A stretch of 7,051 nt of DNA from Promethearchaeota archaeon (GTDB taxonomy: Archaea; Asgardarchaeota; Lokiarchaeia; Sigynarchaeales; SOKP01): positions 1 through 7,051 of the forward strand of contig JAHLWJ010000231.1 of the NCBI GenBank assembly GCA_019057975.1, in the 5' to 3' direction. Both the position numbers and the translations under genes were made by a program. Shown piece by piece: positions 1-6,414 of this stretch. Below the pieces are notes generated by a model. It was given only the letters and a program-made list of their open reading frames with translations, did no database searches and was not told the origin of the DNA. How positions within the stretch are numbered: the first letter of the stretch is position 1; every line of letters begins with the position of its first letter.

Positions 1-585
1 TTCAAGGTTAACTAGAGGTGTTTGGAGAATTTGGCTATACATATGTTTAAACCCGTGAAATTCGTGACATAATCCTACAAACCTTAATGATGGAAATTTT
101 CTTTTTATTGCCAAGCAAATTCTACTCATAGGGTTCGAATAATTAATGAAAAAAGCATCGGGACAGATTTTATCGACATCTTTACAAATTTCGAGAATAG
201 GGGGAATAACTCTTAGAGAATGAAAGAGACCACCTGGACCTCCATTCTCGCCATAAAATTGGTTACTACCATATTTATGTGGGATTTCGTAATCTTCTTC
301 CCATAATTTAAAGCGATCTCCGACTTCTATGGAATTTATGATAAAAGTAGCATTTTTCAAAGCCTTTTTCCTATCAATGGTAGATTCTAAATCAAAATCC
401 AGTTTCTTCTGTTCAATAGCTTCTTTACACGATTGGGTCATTAAATCTAAATTAGCTTGATTAATATCATGCAAACTTATTGTAGATCCTTTTAGAATAT
501 CGCTATTAATCACACTTCCAACTGAACCCAATCCAAATTGTAAAGAACCCGCCCCAATTATTACGATTTTCTCCTTTTTTGTCAA
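1..585 (-). CDS. GH4 family NAD-dependent glycosidase (N-terminal 195 residues; runs off left edge)
   Basis: Family 4 glycosidases use NAD and a divalent metal to cleave glycosides through transient oxidation at C3 of the sugar. The visible N-terminal part has a Rossmann start with GAGS at residues 11-14 and strand-end Asp40 (SLHD). Family motifs follow: NSIEVG 84-89, GENGGPGG 112-119, NYSNPM 148-153 and GLCHE 171-175. Cys173 matches the metal-binding Cys known from GH4 structures; the partner His would lie past the edge. The tetrad here is CHEF. CHxx forms are typical of members acting on non-phosphorylated alpha-glycosides, whereas CN(V/I)P marks 6-phospho-glycosidases, so an alpha-glycosidase is more likely; the exact sugar cannot be told. 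The start is TTG at 585: an in-frame TAA lies nine codons upstream, no ATG or GTG intervenes, and AAGGA sits about 8 bases before it. No signal peptide. It follows the beta-mannosidase gene by 61 bases on the same strand. Confidence 0.9.
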   Translation of the reverse strand, partial: MTKKEKIVIIGAGSLQFGLGSVGSVINSDILKGSTISLHDINQANLDLMTQSCKEAIEQKKLDFDLESTIDRKKALKNATFIINSIEVGDRFKLWEEDYEIPHKYGSNQFYGENGGPGGLFHSLRVIPPILEICKDVDKICPDAFFINYSNPMSRICLAIKRKFPSLRFVGLCHEFHGFKHMYSQILQTPLVNLE

Positions 586-646
586 ATTCTCAATCCTTGA
601 GTGCCTAATTTAATTAAGTAATATATTTAATTAGAAAGTAAAAAGA
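586..646 (-). promoter_or_regulatory. AT-rich spacer with possible internal promoter for the GH4 gene
   Basis: The 61 bases between the beta-mannosidase stop and the GH4 TTG start are almost pure A/T. On the minus strand TTAAATATATTA is centred about 39 bases before the TTG, a workable place for an archaeal TATA box with a short leader that still includes the AAGGA element. A 9-base direct repeat (ATTTAATTA at 608-616 and 625-633 on the plus strand, period 17) lies in the same stretch. At this A/T content both could be chance. The spacer may simply be transcribed through as part of the operon. Confidence 0.25.
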
Positions 647-3259
647 TTATGAATTCTCCAATAAATCGTACAATGATTTCACTACAAAATCCTCTTTTTT
701 AACCCTTAAATAAGCAGGTTCTGAGGAGTAAATTAAGCCTAAGTTTTTTATCGTTATAACTCTCGTTTCGTTTGGTGCCATTGAGAAATAATTATCAGAG
801 GCCAGAAAATCAAATTTATCCGAATCTATGTGAACGTACAATGCTATGCGATTTGTTGTTATTTTAAGTTCATATTCTTTTTCATTAGATTCTTCGCAGA
901 AGTATTCGTCGAGTTCCCACGATATTTTAGGATGTTCTAGCGAAAATTTCTTTGGAGCTGAAAACAATCTAAATCCATGAAATTCCTGTTCTCCCCCAAG
1001 ATTGTTAAACTTCAATGTAAAAAAGATAATGTAATTCCATAAATTGTCGTTCATATGATTAAAATCAGAAATGTCGATCATACCTAGTTTTTTTGACGAA
1101 CAAGGACTAACATTTAATTCGTATAACCCTTTTTTCGCTACTGTTCCGTCTGACTTAAGTATTTTCCATTCATACTGTAATTCTTGAGTTGTTCGAAGAT
1201 CGTTTGATACCCAGAACTCTATAGATTTATTATCTTCTTTTACACTCGGGAAAATTGGATGATAAAATCTTTTAGCATAATAATGCAAAGCTTTCCAACG
1301 ACCGTAATAATCCAGCGATGACCAACTAGCTACTGGCCAACAGTCATTTAGTTGCCAGTAAAGAGCTCCCATGCAATGATTCTGGTTTCGATTTCGGCGC
1401 CAATGTTCGACTCCATATTCAATCGCTTCTGCTTGCGTTATTTGAGATAAAATAACTTGATTTTCAAACTTAGAAGGAATTTCAAATCGTTTTTTCATAT
1501 AATCTAAGATTTTCTTATTCCCAGCAGAATTTTTTTGGTGGTTTTCCATTATGGATGAGAAGAAATTAAATTGATCCGTAGGGCAGAATTCTTCAATTGT
1601 TTTGATGGAAGGAAATGATTCATAACCGAATTCTGACATAAAGCGCGAATCAAATTTTCGATAGGCTTTAAATGGTTTATTTCTATGCCAGACGTCCCAA
1701 AAGTGCGAATCGCCAGTATCTGGAGAATTTGAATTTTGGGTTCCAAGACTACTCCCCACAAAGCCGTTAGAAGGAGAACTAGGCCAATAAGAATGACTAG
1801 GATCATATAATTCAAGTAATCTTGGAATGATCTCCTCAAACATTTTTATGTATCCATTCTTAAACTCTTTGAGTAAACTTTCATCTTCAATTTCAGAAGC
1901 TTTAAGTTCCCAAAGCCATAACCATTCGACTTCATTATTGCCACACCAAAGGGCAAGGCTAGGATGGTTTCTAAGTCTAATTATATTTTGTTTTGACTCA
2001 AGTTGGATATTCTTGAAAAATTCCTCATGATAAGGATAAATGGCACAAGCATAAGGAAAATCCTGCCATACTAATAGTCCAAGAGTATCACATAGGTCAT
2101 AGAATATATCAGTTTCATATATCCCGCCACCCCACACCCTAATCATGTTCATGTTTGCTTCCTTTGCATTTTTCAAATTTGATTGATATAATCCCTTCTT
2201 TTCGCCACGAGGAATAAAACTATCAATCGGAATCCAGTTTGCCCCTTTAGCAAACAACGGTACTCCGTTTAACATGAAATAAAACGATTCTCCCCACTCA
2301 TCTTCATTTTGGATTAATCTGAGATCCCTAATTCCTATTTTTTGTGTGAGATCTTCAACAATTCCTCCATTTATTAGAGAAACTTTTAGATCGTATAAAT
2401 TAGGAGTTCCTAGATCATGTGTCCACCAAAGATATGGATATTCAATATGGAAATTAATTAATGAATCGAAATTATGTCTTTGAGAAAGTACCCTACCATC
2501 AGGAGCCGTCAAATCAATCTGAACATGATATTTGCTTAAATCGTTGACTCCAGATAACTGAATTTTTATAGATAAATCAACGGCCATTACTCCGATGTTT
2601 GTTATATCTTGAGGATTATTTATTTCAGTAGGTTCTACATTATATTCAAAAACTTGATCAATAAGAACAGAATTGATTCTCATTCCATCATTTCCAATAA
2701 GCTCTACTGGTTTCCAAATCGCAATGTCTGGTAATTTTGGACCCCAATCCCAGCCAAAAGAATATTGAGCTTTTCTTAAATAAGGTACTCCAGGAAGATA
2801 TTTTGATCCTGTATTCAACTTAACCCCGTGTTTCTTAATTTCCTCTTCTGCTACTTTTTTAGGACTTTTTATTATGATCTTAAGAAAATTTTCTTTTTGT
2901 TTGAGTTTTGAACTTACCTCAAACTCATAATATGTAAACATATTGCCAGTAGAGCCTAAGAACTCTTCGTTTAACCATATTTTAGAAAAAGTATCAATTC
3001 CATTCAAGCGTAAACTGATATTTTTATGTTCTAAAAATGCATCATCAAGGTCAAAGAGTAGGTGGTATTCCCAATCTGATTCATATATCCAACCTATTTT
3101 ATGCTCATTTAATCCATAGAATGGATCTTCAATGATGTTATTTTCAATTAATGTTTCATACACCGAACCAGGAACTTCTGTAGATAATTTCAGCCCTTTT
3201 TCTTTATGAATTAAAGTCCAATTTTGCGATAGAACTATCTTTTCTACTTTTTTCATCAT
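647..3259 (-). CDS. GH2 family beta-mannosidase
   Basis: Predicted to release beta-linked mannose from the non-reducing ends of oligosaccharides. The 870 residues match the usual size and layout: N-terminal jelly-roll domain (about 1-200) ending in YSFGWDWGP 166-174, an Ig-like domain (about 200-315), a TIM barrel (about 320-665), then C-terminal Ig-like domains. Beta-mannosidase hallmarks are FAKGANWIP 336-344, NMIRVWGGGIYE 371-382, LVWQDFPYACA 396-406 and LNDCWPVASWSSLDYYGRW 637-655. The acid/base is Glu443 in GNNE and the nucleophile Glu543 in MSEFG. These features separate it from GH2 beta-galactosidases and glucuronidases. There is no signal peptide, so it is probably cytoplasmic. Its ATG overlaps the stop of the upstream metallo-hydrolase gene by one base (TAATG), suggesting coupled translation; a second ATG follows directly, so residue 1 could be either. 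The GH4 gene lies downstream. No frameshift or missing key residue is seen. Confidence 0.95.
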   Translation of the reverse strand: MMKKVEKIVLSQNWTLIHKEKGLKLSTEVPGSVYETLIENNIIEDPFYGLNEHKIGWIYESDWEYHLLFDLDDAFLEHKNISLRLNGIDTFSKIWLNEEFLGSTGNMFTYYEFEVSSKLKQKENFLKIIIKSPKKVAEEEIKKHGVKLNTGSKYLPGVPYLRKAQYSFGWDWGPKLPDIAIWKPVELIGNDGMRINSVLIDQVFEYNVEPTEINNPQDITNIGVMAVDLSIKIQLSGVNDLSKYHVQIDLTAPDGRVLSQRHNFDSLINFHIEYPYLWWTHDLGTPNLYDLKVSLINGGIVEDLTQKIGIRDLRLIQNEDEWGESFYFMLNGVPLFAKGANWIPIDSFIPRGEKKGLYQSNLKNAKEANMNMIRVWGGGIYETDIFYDLCDTLGLLVWQDFPYACAIYPYHEEFFKNIQLESKQNIIRLRNHPSLALWCGNNEVEWLWLWELKASEIEDESLLKEFKNGYIKMFEEIIPRLLELYDPSHSYWPSSPSNGFVGSSLGTQNSNSPDTGDSHFWDVWHRNKPFKAYRKFDSRFMSEFGYESFPSIKTIEEFCPTDQFNFFSSIMENHQKNSAGNKKILDYMKKRFEIPSKFENQVILSQITQAEAIEYGVEHWRRNRNQNHCMGALYWQLNDCWPVASWSSLDYYGRWKALHYYAKRFYHPIFPSVKEDNKSIEFWVSNDLRTTQELQYEWKILKSDGTVAKKGLYELNVSPCSSKKLGMIDISDFNHMNDNLWNYIIFFTLKFNNLGGEQEFHGFRLFSAPKKFSLEHPKISWELDEYFCEESNEKEYELKITTNRIALYVHIDSDKFDFLASDNYFSMAPNETRVITIKNLGLIYSSEPAYLRVKKEDFVVKSLYDLLENS

Positions 3260-4068
3260 TACTCAATCGAAATTATATAAATAAAATTCTTATCATCCAA
3301 TATCCAAGATTGTAAGAACTCATCCTTTCTTTTAGTATGCCAGGTCAGATCGAGATTGGATATTCCTTTATGTAGTGAAACTAATAATTCTTTTCCCACA
3401 GAATAATCTTCGTGTGCGGGATAAATCTCTTTCAACTTAAAGTTCTCAAATAATGTTAATAATTTTGAAATACTTTCTAAGATTACATGTAATTCTGATT
3501 TTTTTTGCAGGTACATTGCTCCATAGTGAGCAAGATCTCCTGTAAATAATTCTCCTCTATCAGTAAATAGTGAGATTGAACCAACTGAATGACCGGGAGT
3601 ATGTATAATTTTAACCTTTATTCCACCTAAATCTAATTCATCTCCTTCTTCTACGGATTTTATAGTCACGGAAGGTTTGAGTTTAAAATCTTTTTTTTTA
3701 TATTCTTTTACTATCTTCTTTGAAGAATCTTTTAACCAAGAAATATCATCAGGTATAGAAATCATACTTTTCTCACTCTCATGGATATAAACTTCTGGAA
3801 ATTCATCATTTGCGCCTCTATGATCAAAGTGAAAATGAGTATTAAACACTAAAAGCTCTCTTTGTCCTATTATCTTATCGATAATTGGTTTTAGAGGAAA
3901 AAGACCACAACCAGTATCAATTAACAGAGCTTTTTCACTACCTAATAGTAAATAAATATTTACATAAGCGGTGTGAAGCCGAGGTTCGATCTCATCGATC
4001 CTTTCTCTTATAACATATAAATTATCTTTATGCTCTATTACTTCATACCATTCTTCCGTACTAGACAT
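3259..4068 (-). CDS. Metallo-beta-lactamase-fold hydrolase (glyoxalase II / lactonase-like)
   Basis: A 269-residue single-domain metal-dependent hydrolase of the GloB-like superfamily (COG0491 type). The binuclear metal site is complete: HFHFDH at 78-83 gives His78, His80, Asp82 and His83. His160 lies in HTPGHS, Asp178 in FTGDL and His219 in YPAHED. The LIDTG strand-turn typical of the fold is at 49-53. No extra RNase (beta-CASP) or flavodiiron domain is present, and there is no signal peptide. The substrate cannot be read from sequence; thioesters, lactones or phosphate esters are all possible in this superfamily. It is the first gene of the minus-strand operon and overlaps the beta-mannosidase start by one base, which hints at a linked role in carbohydrate metabolism, such as a sugar lactone or ester, but that is only inference. 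The ATG at 4068 is preferred because the fold begins within the first 20 residues and a TATA-like box sits about 28 bases upstream. Confidence 0.9.
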   Translation of the reverse strand: MSSTEEWYEVIEHKDNLYVIRERIDEIEPRLHTAYVNIYLLLGSEKALLIDTGCGLFPLKPIIDKIIGQRELLVFNTHFHFDHRGANDEFPEVYIHESEKSMISIPDDISWLKDSSKKIVKEYKKKDFKLKPSVTIKSVEEGDELDLGGIKVKIIHTPGHSVGSISLFTDRGELFTGDLAHYGAMYLQKKSELHVILESISKLLTLFENFKLKEIYPAHEDYSVGKELLVSLHKGISNLDLTWHTKRKDEFLQSWILDDKNFIYIISIE

Positions 4069-4086
4069 AAAAGCTATAGGTAGAAA

Positions 4087-4102
4087 GATAATTTAAAATT
4101 TA
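4087..4102 (-). promoter_or_regulatory. TATA-like box of the metallo-hydrolase/beta-mannosidase operon
   Basis: On the minus strand this reads TAAATTTTAAATTATC, centred about 28 bases before the ATG at 4068. In an archaeon, transcription starting about 25 bases downstream would place the 5' end within a few bases of the ATG. That fits the lack of a Shine-Dalgarno sequence. The assignment rests on position and A/T composition only. Confidence 0.35.
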
Positions 4103-4200
4103 TTAATTGATTTAAGGAAAAAAATTATTATAGGGTTTAATATCCTTCTTATTTAAGATTGGATTCGCGTATCACGATATATTTTCGCAAATATTTTACT

Positions 4201-4214
4201 CTTTTTTAAAAAAG
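4201..4214. repeat. Perfect 14-base palindrome (C T6 A6 G)
   Basis: CTTTTTTAAAAAAG is identical on both strands and lies between the two divergent promoters, about 40 bases upstream of the methyltransferase TATA-like box. It could be an operator for a dimeric regulator or simply a T-run/A-run junction in A/T-rich DNA. The flanking bases do not extend the symmetry. Confidence 0.4.
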
Positions 4215-4238
4215 TGGAAAAAATAACCATAATTCATT

Positions 4239-4252
4239 TATTATAAATTTAT
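4239..4252 (+). promoter_or_regulatory. TATA-like box of the FkbM methyltransferase gene
   Basis: The sequence TATTATAAATTTAT is centred about 36 bases before the ATG at 4281. A purine-rich stretch (GTGGAAAAAATAA) lies upstream near 4214-4226. An archaeal transcript would begin around 4270, leaving a leader of about ten bases and no room for a Shine-Dalgarno site. A bacterial -10 reading of the same A/T-rich stretch is also possible. Confidence 0.4.
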
Positions 4253-4280
4253 TAATCAAGTACATTTTCATTATGCAATA

Positions 4281-5108
4281 ATGAAGAAAAAGATGAAACA
4301 GCTTACACTACCAAATGGAGATGTTATTTCCTTTATCGATAAATTAACGGCAATCGATGTGTATGAGGAAATTTACATCGAGAATGAATATCTTAGACAT
4401 GGAATTCAAGTAAATGATACTGATGTTGTGTTTGATATTGGCGCGAATATCGGTTTATTTTCTCGCTATATAGCAACGAAAGCTAAAAATTTACGAATAT
4501 TCACTTTTGAACCTGTGCCAAAAATATTTAGGGTGCTTGAAGAAAACCTCATGAATCTCTCTGCTACTGTTAAAAATTATAACGTCGGATTAGCTGAAAG
4601 AGAAGGAACTACGCAGGTTCATTACTATCCAAATGTGAGTGCAGATTCTGCTATCATTGAATTTGATTGGGATCTGAAAGTGGAAAAATATTTTCGCAAT
4701 TACGATGAAACAGTTGCTAACTGGCTTCCGGGTGCAAAATCAATCCCTGATTCTAAACGAAAGGAATTCATTGAAAAGGGATTAAAAGCCTTATACAAAG
4801 CAGAACTGATACCATGCAAATTGCTAACGATCTCAGATATAATTCGAGAAAATTCACTAAAAACAATAAATCTAATGAAAATTGACGCCGAGAATTACGA
4901 AGTTCAAGTACTCAAAGGAATAAACCAATCTGATTGGGACAAAATTCAACAAATTTCCATGGAAGTACACGAACACATCGAAGGTGGAAAAGACCTTTTA
5001 AATAAGTTAGGAGATATGCTGGAGCATAAAGGGTTTAGTGTGATGAAGGAAAGAAATAGTCGATTTGGGTTGATGGGCGTATTCATGCTTTACGCAACAA
5101 GACCATGA
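4281..5108 (+). CDS. FkbM family SAM-dependent methyltransferase
   Basis: Predicted to transfer a methyl group from SAM, usually to a sugar or polyketide hydroxyl, in the cytoplasm. Motif I is VVFDIGANIGLFS at 49-61. The acidic loop after strand 2 is FEPVP 76-80. The family's C-terminal signature is LMKIDAENYEVQVLKG 198-213, followed by MEVH 227-230. The usual signature reads KIDVEG; here the Gly is replaced by Asn202-203 region residues (DAEN), a modest variation. An extra segment of about 50 residues (about 130-180, YFRNYDE to LIPCK) sits before LLTISDIIRE. That arrangement resembles FkbM domains of bacterial NRPS/PKS clusters better than short glycan-type members, so acquisition from bacteria is plausible. 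It is transcribed alone, divergent from the hydrolase operon and converging on the peptidase gene. No synthase or glycosyltransferase gene lies beside it, so the substrate is unknown. ATG 4281 is the first usable start. Confidence 0.92.
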   Translation: MKKKMKQLTLPNGDVISFIDKLTAIDVYEEIYIENEYLRHGIQVNDTDVVFDIGANIGLFSRYIATKAKNLRIFTFEPVPKIFRVLEENLMNLSATVKNYNVGLAEREGTTQVHYYPNVSADSAIIEFDWDLKVEKYFRNYDETVANWLPGAKSIPDSKRKEFIEKGLKALYKAELIPCKLLTISDIIRENSLKTINLMKIDAENYEVQVLKGINQSDWDKIQQISMEVHEHIEGGKDLLNKLGDMLEHKGFSVMKERNSRFGLMGVFMLYATRP

Positions 5109-5126
5109 AATAATTATTATGTGATG

Positions 5127-5132
5127 AAAAAA
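5127..5132 (-). terminator. Short T-run after the M24 peptidase gene
   Basis: On the minus strand six T residues begin about seven bases after the peptidase stop codon, with no hairpin before them. This fits an archaeal T-tract terminator but is short. The gap to the convergent methyltransferase gene is only 30 bases, so the two transcripts may overlap at their 3' ends. I see no comparable T-run for the methyltransferase in the gap. Confidence 0.25.
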
Positions 5133-5138
5133 CAAACT

Positions 5139-6284
5139 TCAAAATTCTAAAGGTTCAGAGTTCGTAATAATTTCAACCTTACCATTCCGAATTAGGACAT
5201 CATTCTCAAGCCTTTGACCGCCTAATCCTTGCTTAAAGACTCCCGGTTCTATAGTAAACACCATTCCGTCTTGAATTGTCTCCTCTTTCCAATGTTTTTT
5301 TGAATAATCATCCGTAGGCTTTCGACTTATAAATGGCGAATCGTGTACAGTTAACCCTAAACCATGGCCTAAAGAATAGGGCATAGAAAATCCTCCTTTT
5401 TTAAGTATTTGTTCTGCAGTATCATGAATTTTCCATAGGGGTACATCTATATCAATCATTTCAATCGCTGCTTCATATGCTTTGATAGTTAACTCACGTA
5501 TTTTATTCTGATCGTCTGATAATTTGCCGAAACTAATTGGTACGGTAATGTCACTACAATATCCCTGGAACTTTGCACCAAAATCAATTAGAGCTAAGCC
5601 TGGTAGACCAAATTTTTGATCGCTAGCAAAGGGATGTTGGTGTAGCTCGTGAGCGCGGGAAGTATTCGCAACAAGAGGTTCAAAAGCAACATCCTCGGCT
5701 CCATAATCTGCTAATTTTTTTCGCACTAGAAACGATAAATCTTTTTCAGTACCGTCAGGATCGTTTACGCAAAAATCGTGGATATCCTTTATTGTTTTTG
5801 TTCCAATTTGGGCTGCTTCTATTAATTTCTTAATCTCAAAATCAGATTTTGTTGCTCGTAATTTTTCAAAAAACTGTTGAATTTGAATTGGTTCTTCAAA
5901 ATACTTAACTCCGGGAATAATTGCTTTCATTTTTACAATGAAGCCATATGTAGTCGTTGAATGGACCCCCACCGTAACAGATGATTTTTTCCAACGATTC
6001 TCAAATAAATCTTTCATTGCTAGAGATACATTGAAGCTAAAATTAGCAGGATTTATAATCTCATCAACCACAGAATGCTTTTCAGCTAAAAGAACATCCC
6101 ATGGTATTAAAAACGATTCCCCATTTGAATTTATTAAAATAGTTGCGTCATTAGGATGGCCAGAGAGATATTGCAAGTTAACATTCCGACTGTTTTCGTA
6201 ATCAGTTATCATTAGAACATCGATTTTCTTTTCTTCTAAAAATTTTAATATAGATTCGAATTTTTCTTCTGTAATTGGTCGCAT
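5139..6284 (-). CDS. M24 family metallopeptidase (aminopeptidase P / Xaa-Pro dipeptidase-like)
   Basis: Predicted to remove N-terminal residues before proline or split Xaa-Pro dipeptides in the cytoplasm. At 381 residues it has the standard two parts: a creatinase-like N-terminal domain (about 1-140) and a pita-bread catalytic domain (about 147-375). All five metal ligands are present: Asp234 in LIDFGA, Asp245 in YCSDITV, His307 in LGHGLG, Glu346 in TIEPGVF and Glu360 in RLENDV. Substrate-site histidines appear at VHDSP (His314) and in HELHQHP (212-218). These support a true peptidase rather than a non-catalytic M24 homologue; creatinase activity is less likely but not excluded. The ATG at 6284 has a clear upstream AGGTGA. 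It lies 130 bases downstream of the SWIM gene on the same strand and probably has its own promoter. Nothing suggests a functional link with its neighbours. Confidence 0.94.
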   Translation of the reverse strand: MRPITEEKFESILKFLEEKKIDVLMITDYENSRNVNLQYLSGHPNDATILINSNGESFLIPWDVLLAEKHSVVDEIINPANFSFNVSLAMKDLFENRWKKSSVTVGVHSTTTYGFIVKMKAIIPGVKYFEEPIQIQQFFEKLRATKSDFEIKKLIEAAQIGTKTIKDIHDFCVNDPDGTEKDLSFLVRKKLADYGAEDVAFEPLVANTSRAHELHQHPFASDQKFGLPGLALIDFGAKFQGYCSDITVPISFGKLSDDQNKIRELTIKAYEAAIEMIDIDVPLWKIHDTAEQILKKGGFSMPYSLGHGLGLTVHDSPFISRKPTDDYSKKHWKEETIQDGMVFTIEPGVFKQGLGGQRLENDVLIRNGKVEIITNSEPLEF

Positions 6285-6288
6285 TAGC

Positions 6289-6294
6289 TCACCT
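6289..6294 (-). promoter_or_regulatory. Shine-Dalgarno site of the M24 peptidase gene
   Basis: On the minus strand the bases before the ATG at 6284 read CAAGGTGAGCTA, with AGGTGA ending four bases before the start codon. GGTGA pairs with the common 16S rRNA 3' end. It is the clearest ribosome-binding site in the window and fixes the peptidase start. Confidence 0.65.
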
Positions 6295-6325
6295 TGTTAT
6301 ATATTGATAAAATAATCTCAATTCG

Positions 6326-6337
6326 TAATTAATATTT
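6326..6337 (-). promoter_or_regulatory. Possible TATA-like box of the M24 peptidase gene
   Basis: On the minus strand AAATATTAATTA is centred about 47 bases before the ATG. An archaeal transcript from here would start near 6306 and include the AGGTGA site in a leader of roughly 20 bases. Other A/T-rich candidates lie nearer the start (for example near 6306-6317), so the choice is uncertain. Confidence 0.25.
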
Positions 6338-6358
6338 CGCTTAGGCCCTTCTAAATAT

Positions 6359-6365
6359 AAAAAAA
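6359..6365 (-). terminator. T-run downstream of the SWIM protein gene
   Basis: On the minus strand seven T residues followed by ATATTT lie about 50 bases after the SWIM stop codon and upstream of the peptidase promoter candidates. No hairpin precedes them. The position fits an archaeal T-tract terminator separating the two genes. Confidence 0.3.
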
Positions 6366-6414
6366 GATTATGTGCATTAAATTTTAAAACATTTTTTTTA
6401 CAAAATTCTTTTGA

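Larger units (their letters stand above)
4069..4280. promoter_or_regulatory. Divergent intergenic promoter region
   Basis: These 212 non-coding bases separate the minus-strand hydrolase/mannosidase operon from the plus-strand methyltransferase gene, so both promoters must lie here or nearby. The region is strongly A/T-rich apart from a small GC-containing island near 4160-4190 (TTCGCGTATCACGATATA and flanks). It has TATA-like boxes facing each gene, close enough to give nearly leaderless transcripts. Neither start codon has a convincing Shine-Dalgarno sequence. No small ORF, tRNA or stable hairpin was seen. Confidence 0.7.

Noticed and set aside
605..634. AT-rich direct and inverted repeats between the beta-mannosidase and GH4 genes as an attachment site or recombination site
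   Set aside because: The arms are 6-9 bases of pure A/T (ATTTAATTA, CTAATT/AATTAG), expected by chance at this composition, and no integrase or mobile gene is present.
1549..1839. 96-codon open frame on the minus strand inside the beta-mannosidase gene
   Set aside because: It lies wholly inside a well-supported GH2 gene in another frame and encodes no recognisable domain; it is a coding shadow.
1827..2030. 67-codon open frame on the plus strand inside the beta-mannosidase gene
   Set aside because: Antisense shadow of the catalytic barrel region with no start signal or domain.
3259..4068. RNase J/CPSF-type nuclease for the metallo-beta-lactamase-fold gene
   Set aside because: There is no beta-CASP or KH domain and the protein is only 269 residues; it fits small GloB-like hydrolases.
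5938..6201. 87-codon open frame on the plus strand inside the M24 peptidase gene
   Set aside because: Antisense to the creatinase-like domain, with no ribosome-binding site or recognisable motif.
6392..6399. Eight-T run on the plus strand as a terminator
   Set aside because: No plus-strand gene ends here; for the minus-strand SWIM gene this is an A-run, so it cannot act as its T-tract terminator.
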